From contig OX388352.1 of the NCBI GenBank assembly GCA_947579665.1, positions 72,888,113-72,952,112 on the forward strand: DNA of 64,000 bases. The letters run 5' to 3'. The notes under the pieces are model-generated. The model saw only the letters and a program-made list of their open reading frames with translations, made no database searches and was not told the origin of the DNA. The position numbers and the translations under genes were made by a program. The DNA comes from Sympetrum striolatum (lineage: Eukaryota > Arthropoda > Insecta > Odonata > Libellulidae). Positions 54,855 through 64,000 of the stretch are shown piece after piece (the stretch's first letter is position 1; every line of letters starts with the position of its first letter).

Positions 54855-57260
54855 CATAGGTTCCCAACCTTTTTCGAGTCAGCGCCCACTTTTTCAGTTA
54901 AGAATTTGATAGCGCCCCCCTTAGGTTAATTACATTTTACATGCTATATATTGAAAAACAAGAGCAATTTTTTTAGTTTTCTTTAATCTTAAGATAATGA
55001 AATGTTGAAGTATTGTTTACAGAACGATTAAACTATGTTATTAATAATTAATATAATATTGTTAATGAGACAGCTGAGCTCGATACGATGAAACTAATTT
55101 ATCAATAATTGGTGCCATTTTTGTCATTAATAACCTTAAGTCACCGCGTTCCACTATTGACAACCTGTTTCTTTTCTTAGTTAATAGATTGGTCACCGTG
55201 ATAAACCTTCGTTCTGCTAAATATGAGGATGGAAAAGCAATAAAAAATGTATTTACTGCAGCCCATAAGGCTGGATATAATATTGGAATTTGATGTTGAA
55301 GCCAAAATTCTTAAAACCCATTTTTTAATTTAAATTTCAACTCTTCATTTGTTGACAATTCAATAAACTCCTCCTGCAGTGATAATCCTTTGATTTCTAA
55401 GTTAGAGGATAGTTCTATGACCCAATCTGGAATAACCATATTGAGTAAATCCTCAAATATAATTGTAAAGTCTTCTTTTAGTGCTTCCAAATGCTGGCAG
55501 TAAGCGAGAATGTCGTTATCATTAGTTTTCATTGAAGAAAGATTTGGAAACTAATGAAATTGTGTTTTACCCAAATTTTGTTTGTACAAAGCAAGTTTTG
55601 ACACAAACTCAGAGATAATTGCCTTGGCTTTGATCAAATTCAAATCATTTCCTTGCAGTTTGTTTCATTAAATTTGTTGTATAAATCTGTCAAATAAGCA
55701 ATATCGCTCTTACATTTCAATAAATTCACTCCTAATAAATCATCTTTACTTTCAAAAAACCTAGTAACTGCTTCAAAGAGTTAAAAAAAGTCGTTTTAGA
55801 CGTTATGCTTAAGTTTTATGGTAAAAAGTAATTACATTTTTTCAAACTAAATTTGGATACGACGAGTAGGGACCGCAGAATAGTTCACTCCTTTGTAGTA
55901 CTTTGGGTTTGGTTTCAGTAATTTGTGCAATAATTATTGGACATATAATAATATCTGCACGAAAGTTCACTAAAAAAATTTGCAATTTCACTATTCAGAG
56001 AGGTCTGAAAACACAAACATATCCATCCGTTAAGTTGGAGGAACGGTATTGTAAGAAAATGAGAACTAATGCTCGATAATCTGTCAAGCTATAATTTTTC
56101 TAACTCATAATGTAAGAAAGTTGACATTTCATGAATAGGAACTGTTTTTAAATGAATACCCCGAGTAATTTCTTGTCAATTATTACGGATTGCACTTTAG
56201 TGATGATTGGGCGCGTTAGAGCAGAAATCATAAAAAGGTTTGTTATTATTATTTTCTATTCTCTGTGTCAATCATTGTCAAACTTCATTAACCAAACTAC
56301 GAGTAAAAGCCGATGATGTTATCACACTGTATCAGTGTTAACCAAATTCGATATAGTTCACTGATATTTGGAAGACTTTTCAATTAAAACGATAATGAAT
56401 AAAATTGAGTCCGAGTCCCGGTTTGAGAAATATTTTTTCTCACAATCAGTGGTAATATTTCAAAATACTACTATTTGATTATGCTTACTTATTTTCATTC
56501 CATTTAATCATTTCCACTTTTTCCTCTCTTTCCGTCATATTCGTACTTTCATTTTTCCTATAATTTTCAATTACAAATTACGAACTATCCAAAATTGGGA
56601 ATCTGAAAGCGCTTTACAGCCAAGAACAAAATTAATTTACAACGTCATTATGTGTATGTGGAAGGAGGCCGATGAAGAAATGCAATAAAAGTTTTAAAAA
56701 GTTTTTCATAGGGTCGTGTCATCAACAGAAAATATCCTTGGAACAACTATGTATATTCCAAAGTAGAGAGATGATTTAAAACAATCTCTCGGAGAGATAT
56801 GTGTTTTTTAATCGGGTTGAGTTTCATTCTCCTTTAGCCAATCAACCTTTATGCAGAATTTTTAAGGCAGTTACAATGTCCGTATTTCCCATTGAAAACG
56901 CCCTGAAAACAGCGTTTCCGCCCCTCTCCTCCGTACCCCTCCCCTCCATTCCATCAGTATTCCATGGATTAGGTCAACCCCATTCGTGACGCATCCTTCT
57001 GCCACAAGCTTTTGCGAGAGCTAAGAAAGCATTTATAACAATGTTTCTGACACCTGGCACCAAAAGGCTGTAGCGTCAAAAGTTGAAGAATCGAAACAAA
57101 GATGTCAGTAATGCTGTCAGTCGCCATTAAGTACGCCAACTGCTCAAGGGGGCGGCGGCTGGACCTCAACGCCCCCTCAATATGACTTGGACACAGAACG
57201 CCCCCCTTAGACTTCTCAGCGCCCACCTGGGGGTGGTAGCGCCACCGTTGGGAACCACTG
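54855..57260 (-). mobile_element. 2406-bp hAT element with 8-bp target duplication
   Basis: AGCTATAT occurs at 54847-54854 and 57261-57268. Terminal repeats: CATAGGTTCCCAACCTTTTT on the left and the reverse complement CAGTGGTTCCCAACGGTGGC on the right, sharing GGTTCCCAAC and a nearby AGCGCCCAC. It carries a broken Buster/ZBED5-type transposase (55072-55795). About 1 kb to its right (55800-56950) shows no coding sequence I can assign. Confidence 0.9.
55072..55795 (-). pseudogene. hAT (Buster/ZBED5-like) transposase remnant
   Basis: Minus-strand pieces: DDLLGVNLLKCKSDIAYLTD with LYNKFNE; then DILAYCQHLEALKEDFTIIF, EDLLNMVIPDWVIE and LQEEFIELSTNEELKFK; then WAAVNTFFIAFPSSYLAERR, NRLSIVERGDLRLLMTKM and a stop. 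The FPSSYLxERxF...RLxxxxxGDLRL dimerisation region is characteristic of the ZBED5/SCAND3 hAT lineage. Several frameshifts. Confidence 0.75.
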
Positions 57261-57635
57261 AGCTATATCGTTCACTGCCCTCGGCGTTGAAACCTTCTTT
57301 CTGGCTTCTTTAAATGAAGCATTATTTGACTTCATAGTAGGATATTCGAGGAGAAAACTGTCATCAATTTTAAGACGATCGAATAATGACTCTCTTCTGA
57401 CTGAAATGAAGTTTTAGTAGTTTTTTTCTCTTAAATAAAACAAGGGAAAGTCAGTTAACAAAATTATGATCTAAACAGAAAACTAAGGAAACAACTACTA
57501 TATTTAATTATTTAACTTACCATTAAATGAACTGCGTGACAAGGAAGAACACAGTTGAACATTGAAAATTAAAAAGAAAGCTATGGTAATATCTGTGAGC
57601 AGATTCTTATGCGAGGTCGAATCAGTGATACTTAG

Positions 57636-58446
57636 CAGGGCTAGCTTTATGGGCAGGCAAATAAGGCGGTCCCCTGGGGCCACCAAAGTATTACATTACA
57701 AGATTATTATTATTATTAATTGACTCTCAAATAACTCACAAAAACATTAGATAGAAAGAATCATAATAATAATAACAATAATAATAATATAAGAATGTTA
57801 AATAAGTCTCTTTATGGCCGGAAACCGTTTAATTTATTTAATTATACAAATGAAATTTAAGCAATGTCTCATAACCCTCAATAACGAATTTTTCTTACCA
57901 CTCCTGTGACAGTGGCCAGTGGAGAACAAAGCTTCTCAAAACTGAAACTGATTAAGACATATTTGCGACCCACGAGGGCGCTAGATATATTTGTTAATCT
58001 GTGATTTCCATCGAAAACAGCATTACCATTGACTTTTCCAAACTTATTAACGATTTTGCTTCCAAAAAGGCTAGAAAATTTAAATCTTAACACTTTATAT
58101 TTGATATGATGTCATCATCTTTAATGAATATTTCTTTTGATCGGTATAATTTGTATTAAACTATATTAATCAAAGAAATTAATAAATTGTTACTAAATTA
58201 CAGTTGCTTTAAATAAATACTGAATACTGTGACAATTTTATTATTTCATATTTTAATAATTATCATTTATTGATAATTCATTGTAAAACATTTCATAGCT
58301 AAATTATTTAGTTTATTATTCAATGTAAAAAAGCCTGTTGTGATATTTTGTCAGGTTTACACTATTGTTGAATTTGCAAAATTAAAAACGGGAGGGCCGC
58401 CAAATGCGTTTTGCCTGGGGCTGCCAATTGTCTAAAGCCGGCCCTG
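57636..58446 (+). mobile_element. 811-bp hAT element with 8-bp target duplication
   Basis: ATACTTAG flanks it at 57628-57635 and 58447-58454. Ends are CAGGGCTAGCTTTA and, reverse-complemented, CAGGGCCGGCTTTA, followed on both sides by GGCAGGCAAA- and CCAGGCAAAA-like sequence. It keeps only the last part of a transposase, so it is an internally deleted derivative. Confidence 0.92.
57887..58099 (+). pseudogene. hAT transposase C-terminal remnant
   Basis: Reads PVTVASGEQSFSKLKLIKTY with LRPTRALDIFVNL, then a stop and further relics. This is the hAT dimerisation signature; the usual E-R is E-Q here. Lies inside the 811-bp element in the expected orientation. Confidence 0.8.
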
Positions 58447-58669
58447 ATACTTAGGCTCGATATTAAGGATTTGATAACTGGTTCCCATACTAAAGAGACT
58501 ACCTATTAGTAAATGGTGCTCAATTTTGAATAAGAATTTTGCAAAAAATCTATGAACGGCATATTTCTGAAAATTAGGTCGACTTTAACCCCCTGTATAA
58601 ATTTAATGTGCAGGAATCAAAGTGATTTACTTAATAATAATAGTAATGACTGTATATGGAATGTATTCA

Positions 58670-59850
58670 GCATTAACTAAGCAAAGTATCAAAGTTCGCA
58701 TCCCTATTTGAAATGCATAGCAGACTGTAAATGGTTTACAGAAATTGAACCAAGGACCATCAGTAAAACTTTAAGCGGCGTATATAAAATGTATTTGTGA
58801 CCTCTATTCACACAACCAGTTTCAAGTATCTATGTTATCAGGAAAGAATTTTTTTAAATCTTAAAAATTGCAGCAATGCATTTGAATATCAGAAATTTGC
58901 ACCCACCTGGGATTGAACTCATGCACATATGGTGACAGTTTTATAGATATTAGTAGAGGAGAGCATTTTTTCTGGGATATGATTTTGAATTCCCTATCTT
59001 ACTGGGATGTAGCTTAAAATATTTTAAAAATGAATCATTAATTATTTGAAATTCCCGTCATACGCTTTAAATAGTAGAGCTGCCTGGTGTTGAACCCAGG
59101 ACCTTTTGGAAGAAGTGAATACATATAATGCCCTGGTAGAAATAAAACATATTTAATTCATATTTTGAATTCGATATCATACTGGGAAGGTCCTAAAATA
59201 AGATTCCGTTAGGGGTGGTACATAAATTACATAACGCAAAGTTCTGCAAATTTCAACGTACACCCACGTAACGCCTGGTCAGACCCCCCCCTTACCCCCA
59301 AATTGCGTTATGTAATTTGTGTACAGCTCCTTATCCCAATTTAAAATGCATATAGTAATGTAAATGGCTCTCTGGGATCAAACCAAGGACCATTAAGGAA
59401 AAGATAAAAAGCATATATAAAATGTATTTATGATCTCTATTCACCTACCAAGTTTTTAAGTTTCTATGTTTTCGGGAAAGGATTAAAAAACAAATCTTAA
59501 AAATTGCCGCAATGCATTTTAAATAGGAGAATATTCGCCCTGACCTAGCGACAAACCAAGGGTAATCTTCGAAAATATCTTTGTGGTTTTCGTTGCATAT
59601 TCACGACTTCCAGCGATCCCTTGAATTTCAACTCTCTAATTTGCAGGGAAGTGCCCCAAAAATTCCCCGAATGAACCATATGGAAAAAATCGGGTCTTCT
59701 GGCATGGAACCCATGGGTTGAGATTCAAAATCTCATTTTTTCTGGAGGTTACACACTATGGCCAGTACGTCTTAAAAATTTCAAGTCAGTAACACTTGTG
59801 GAACATGGTTAGAATTTTGATCCCCTATGAATAAATTAATGTATATATAG
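58670..59850 (-). repeat. B-box array element, minus copy
   Basis: Sub-units with ATTGAACCAAGGACCATCAG, TTGAACCCAGGACCTTTTGG and ATCAAACCAAGGACCATTA, ending TGGAACATGGTTAGAATTTT. Interrupted by a 120-bp MITE at 59212-59331. Confidence 0.65.
59212..59331. mobile_element. 120-bp MITE with TA target (Tc1/mariner-type)
   Basis: Flanked by TA (59210-59211 and 59332-59333). Inverted ends share AAATTACATAACGCAA preceded by GTACA; outermost bases GGGGTGGTAC and, on the other strand, AGGAGCTGTAC. No coding capacity. Inserted in a sub-unit whose flanks (CCGTTA / TATCCC) rejoin as CCGTTATCCC, seen intact in other copies. Confidence 0.85.
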
Positions 59851-61083
59851 GTACAAGTAAAAGTTGCTTGCATTCTCCAAGCATATCTATGATATAAATT
59901 TCAAGTCGATCTCATATCGAGAATATCCTCTAACCTAATCCTGAATTCCCCCTTTGAAATATACCATAGAATACAAGTGTTGCCCAAGCGTCGAACCAAT
60001 GATCATAAGGTAAAAGATAAACTGTTCTGAATATACATTCGTTAATTCTGTTCACTTGCGTGGCCATAGAATTTTCAACTTCTCAGTAAATGCATTTAAA
60101 AAAATCAAAATTTTCGCCATACATTTCAAATGTTAGCGCCAGCTGGTCTCGAACCCAGGCAATTTTTGGAAGATATGAATACATATAACAACCAGGTAGA
60201 AATAAATCTAATTTAATCCATAGTTTTTAGTGGATATCATACCAGGAAGGTCCTAAAATAAGATTCCATTCTCGCCATTTGCAATGCATAGAGGAATGCA
60301 AATGACACTCAAGCATCGAACCAAAGACCATCAGGGAAAACGTTAAACAACGTATATGAAAAGTATTTATGATCTCTATTCACCTGCAGAGTTTTAAGTT
60401 TCTGTGTTAACAGAAAACGGTTCTAAAAAATCTTTAAAATTGTAGCAATTTCTAAATTTAGAGACCCCTCGTTTCAAACATGGGACCTATTGGCAGATGT
60501 GAATACATATAATTGCCTGGTAGAAATAAAACCTATTTAATTGAAATTTTGAAGTCAATATCTTACCGGGAAGGTCCTAAAATAAGACTTCATTATCCCC
60601 ATTTCAAATGCATAGAGTAATGTAAATGAGGCTTTGGAATCGAACCAAGGACCATTAGCAAAAAGGTGAACAACGTATATAAAATGTATTTATGAACTCA
60701 ATACACATGACCTAGCTTCGAACTAAGTGTAATCCTCAAAGATTTCTTTATGTGTTTCTTCGGATATGCACAGATTTTGGTGATCCTTACAATTTTAGCT
60801 CTCTAATTTGCCAGGAAGTGCCTCAAAAAATGTTTTGAAAATTTCCACAATGCATCCATACGGAAAAAAACGAGACTTTGAGGGCTTCTGTCATCGAACC
60901 CATGACACTGACATTCAAATTCGCATTTATTCTGGAGGTTGCACGCTATGGCTAGTGGGTCGTAAAAATTTGAAGTCAGTGACATTTGTGGAACATGGTT
61001 ACAATTTTGATCGCTTATATATAAGTATTCTACATATTATAGATAGGTATATCCGGAGGAATGTCTATATATAATAGATATAT
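59851..61083 (-). repeat. B-box array element, minus copy
   Basis: Begins GTACAAGTAAAAGTTGCTTG (terminal hairpin TGCTTG with CAAGCA kept by changes on both sides) and ends GGTATATCCGGAGGAATGTC. Sub-units contain CTCGAACCCAGG, CGAACCAAAGACCATCAGGG and CGAACCAAGGACCATTAG. Confidence 0.7.
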
Positions 61084-61993
61084 ACGAGTAAAAGTTGCCT
61101 GCATACTGAAAGCATATGTTTAAAGAACCATAATTCTCAAAGACTTAGTAAAAATCTTAAAATAATTGCCATGTATTACATCTGTTCACATGCCTGGCCG
61201 TAGAATTTCCAACTTCTCGGTAAATGAATCATAAATAATTAGAAATTCCTGCCATAGGTATTAAAAAGTAGAGCTGTCTTGTGTCAGATGAAGGACCTTT
61301 TGCAAAATATGAATACATATAATGCCCTTGTAGAAATAAAATTTTGAACTCGATATTATACCAGAAGGGTCCAAAATTAAGACTCAGTTATCTCGATTTG
61401 AAATGCATGGGATATGGCTCTCAGGGATCGAACCTAGTACGATCAGGGAAACCTAAAACAGCGTATATGAAATGTATCTAAGATCTTTATTCACATGCCA
61501 AGTTTAAAGTTTCTATATTATTGGGAAGGAGTTATTAAATAATTCTTAAAAATCGTATCAGTTACTAATTTTAGAGATGCCTGGTGTCGAACTCTGGACC
61601 TATTGGCAGATGTGAATACACATTATAATTTGGTATGACTTGATCTTATTAACTGCAAAGTTTGAAGTTGATATCTTACCGGGAAGGACCTAAAATAGGA
61701 TTCCGTTATCCCAATTAGAAAAGCATTGAGGAATGTAAATAACTCACTGGGATCGAACCAAGGACCATCAGCAAAACGATAAAAAGGGTATACAAAATAT
61801 ATTCATGATCCTTATCTACATGCTGACTTTCAAGTTTCCATCTTAATAGGAAGTGATTTTAAAAAATTTTTTAAATCGCCAGTACATTGTAAAAATTTCA
61901 AGTCAGGGACACTTATGGAACATGATTAGAATTTTGAACCCCTATGAATGAGTGTATATATAGGTATATCCGGAGAAACGTCTATATATAATA
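61084..61993 (-). repeat. B-box array element, minus copy
   Basis: Third tandem copy, CGAGTAAAAGTTGCC to TATATCCGGAGAAACGTC. Shorter than its neighbours by roughly two sub-units. Motifs ATCGAACCTAG, GTCGAACTCTGG and ATCGAACCAAGGACC recur. Confidence 0.7.
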
Positions 61994-63654
61994 GTTACCG
62001 CTGGAATTCTTGTAATGAGTCACCACGCAGTCAATTTAGTGTGAAAAACTTCTCAAAGCAACTGCACTCCACCTTTTTTCCGTAACAGCTGTTTCTAAGA
62101 AAATAGGGCCTTCATTTTACTTATACCACCTATAACTATGTGTGTGCTATAACATTTTTCATCCCTAAAATTGTTACTAAGCAAAATTATAACACAAAAT
62201 CCCTTTAAAACAAAAGGAAACATTTGTCCGAAAGCAATGTAAGTTTTTTCAGTAAGATCCTTATTGTCAAACATTTTTTATAGGACGTGTATTACAGTCG
62301 GCAACCAAACTTAAGGGTGAAAGAGGATGTAAATCAATATTATAAATTGAGAGAAAATAAAATAAAATACTGAAATCTGATGTGAACAAGGCTAAGTTTA
62401 TGGAACAATATATTGTCTAAAAAATCTTGTTCTTTCTGTAATATTAAGAATTAATTAGGAAAACGATACTTACCGTCTGATAATTTACACTGTTGAAATC
62501 TGTGCTTGAACCTGACAAATATCCCTTCCGCAAATGAACTGTAAGACTTAAAGATGTACACCTTACTGGATTGAGATGATTAACGTATCATCTTCAGGTG
62601 AAAGACCAGATATCTGCTAAGAGGTATGTCGCCTTTGTATTTGTGAAAGATAAAGAACCAGCAAAAAACTCACAGCCGACCTTGTTTCCCGCTCTTAGGT
62701 ATGACACAAAAGAAAGGATGCAAGGAACAGTATGCAGAGGAAAAAGATAGTGGGAATGGCAGATGGTTTTCTTTTACAAATTAAGTAGCTGAGAAGTTTT
62801 TCAAAAAGATTCATCATTAGAATTATGACTAGGCAACACGAGATGATTGCCTGCATGTCAGCAACTGCATTGCTTGGCAATGCTTCTGGCTGATTGTGTG
62901 AAAAAGATATAAGGACCTTATTGAAGGTGATGGTCCAGAGAATAGGAAAAACAATCTGACCAAGGTTATTTGATTGGAAGAGACTGGCCATATCTCTCCA
63001 TCTGTTTTAAGACACCTGATGGGGCAGCATTTCCATCAGGTATCCCTGGAGGAAAAAGAGATCTATCAGGGAAGCGAGGATATGACCATAAACATACTGA
63101 GTCTATGGACTTACTGATAAAAACACTCGAGAAGTGAAATTAACAAATTTAAATGCTGTGAGAGAAACAAATTTATACTGTTTAGATGATTTGATTCTGA
63201 ACCAAAATGTTTTCACAACCATTTCTTTCATGCTAATCTACAATGACAACTTTCACTCAACCCTAATTCCAAAATATTTTCATATCTGTGCAACTTCAAT
63301 TGGCACCCCAAGGGACAGATGTTCCACCTTGTTAATCACATTTATAGTTTACTAAGTTTCTGTACGTTTTGTTAATCACGATTGTAAATAACGGTGTCAC
63401 TAAGGATTGCCACATATTCAAATGACAATATTCTCTTTATTACGTTACAAAATATATAACTTCCACAAAAACACTGAAGTGGATACTAAATGTTCACTTG
63501 GCTGCTACAGCAATGTCAAATGTTACCTTAATTGGACAAGGGTCTTTTGACAGCAATATTTTCTATGTTAATTTTGTGAATGAAACATTGTTTTAATTAA
63601 TTCTAAATCATCTAAAATATAGATAGTTGTATTATTAGTCAAATTATGCTTATT
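61994..63654. other. Unassigned stretch
   Basis: No supported gene. A 98-codon minus-strand frame at 62695-62991 is hydrophobic but has no recognisable motif or splice context. Confidence 0.35.
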
Positions 63655-64000
63655 TTTACTTTCTCCATACACGAAGTATAGAGAAAGTATTGTTTTCATG
63701 AAAAAATTCGACTTCGAGATTTCAACGGAAATACATGTTTTGGGGTCCCTAGAACACGTTTTGACTATTTTCGGAATGATGTCTGTGTGTATGTGTGTGT
63801 GTGGGCGCTCTAAAGTGAAAACTATTTGTTGTATCAATACCAAACTTCGTATATAGTACTGTGGTGTGTGCTGTCAGAGTTGATTAGTTCTTGGAGTAAA
63901 TCAGTTGACCGGAAGTCGAGCTTCATTCATTAAAGCTCATTTCCGGTTTTCAAAATATCTTCATAAATATGATATATACGTGTATTGTATTACTTATAAA
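63655..64000 (+). repeat. Hairpin-headed interspersed repeat (copy 2, runs off the window)
   Basis: Same start as 11929: stem TACTTTCTC (63657-63665) with GAGAAAGTA (63681-63689), ATTCGACTTCGAGATTTC, a short GT run, then GTGGGCGCTCT and the 317-bp unit, closely matching copy 1 apart from the GT run length. Confidence 0.85.

Larger units (their letters stand above)
54697..57400 (-). pseudogene. Exon of unknown gene split by a hAT element
   Basis: Minus strand 57400-57261, interrupted by the hAT, then 54846-54697. Removing the insert and one copy of the 8-bp target restores an open frame from an AG acceptor (CATTTCAG at 57401) to a TAA at 54697-54699. It includes RRESLFDRLKIDDSFLLEY, then VNDIAERVVKLMQDSHGL, EEEQKQLLLCYVQEHRK and a C-terminal IYPDCKM. 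The style recalls uncharacterised arthropod proteins that may themselves be transposon-derived. No upstream exon found. The insertion disrupts any such product. Confidence 0.5.

Noticed and set aside
62695..62991. 98-codon hydrophobic minus-strand frame as a membrane protein.
   Set aside because: No motif, no splice context and no second copy; AT-rich sequence often yields such frames.

Overview
This is an AT-rich, intron-bearing eukaryotic window, and its mobile-element mix (Ty3/gypsy, CR1/RTE-like LINEs, piggyBac, hAT, a TA-inserting MITE, a tRNA-derived SINE) points to an arthropod, most likely an insect. I cannot place the species. The only conserved host gene I can name with confidence is SSR4 (TRAP delta, ER translocon-associated protein), three exons at 36777-37967, complete from signal peptide to C-terminal membrane anchor.

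Layout. 1-11.9 kb holds an inverted and tandem set of related gene-like blocks: two tandem units on the minus strand (about 3.4-5.5 and 5.5-7.7 kb), a further minus-strand part (about 1.0-3.0 kb), and an inverted plus-strand counterpart (about 8.3-11.9 kb). They share short exon-like islands with splice sites. One set of islands joins in phase into a complete 70-residue model (minus, 4532-5655). A further degenerate copy (about 11.75-16.6 kb) is split by inserted repeats at 11.9-15.2 kb and by a tRNA-derived SINE at 15521-15651. This microexon family is the best candidate for something undescribed.

17.7-19.35 kb is a GC-rich stretch ending in a roughly 23-bp minisatellite. 19.5-22.2 kb is an RTE-like LINE remnant split by a nearly intact CR1/Jockey-type LINE. 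22.6-23.1 kb is a chimeric LINE scrap. 23110-29878 is a young, complete Ty3/gypsy LTR retrotransposon with a 4-bp target duplication. hAT debris follows, then a 2.9-kb piggyBac element at 33499-36427 that landed inside a B-box-rich repeat array. The right end of that array lies about 290 bp upstream of the SSR4 start codon.

38.5-46 kb is mostly decayed LINE sequence (an endonuclease part at 40.3-41.1, an RT C-terminus at 42.2-42.8 minus, an RTE/CFDP2-like remnant at 43.4-45.9). 46.1-47.4, 50.0-50.4 and 58.7-62.0 kb are minus-strand copies of the B-box array family. Between them lie a one-ended piggyBac (52.4-54.3), a 2406-bp hAT inserted in an unknown exon (54855-57260), an 811-bp hAT (57636-58446) and a 120-bp MITE (59212-59331). 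The window ends inside a second copy of a hairpin-headed repeat (from 63655).

Most coding sequence here is transposon-derived and broken. The LTR element and SSR4 are the two clearly intact units. All similarities are from recognition of motifs, not from database searches.
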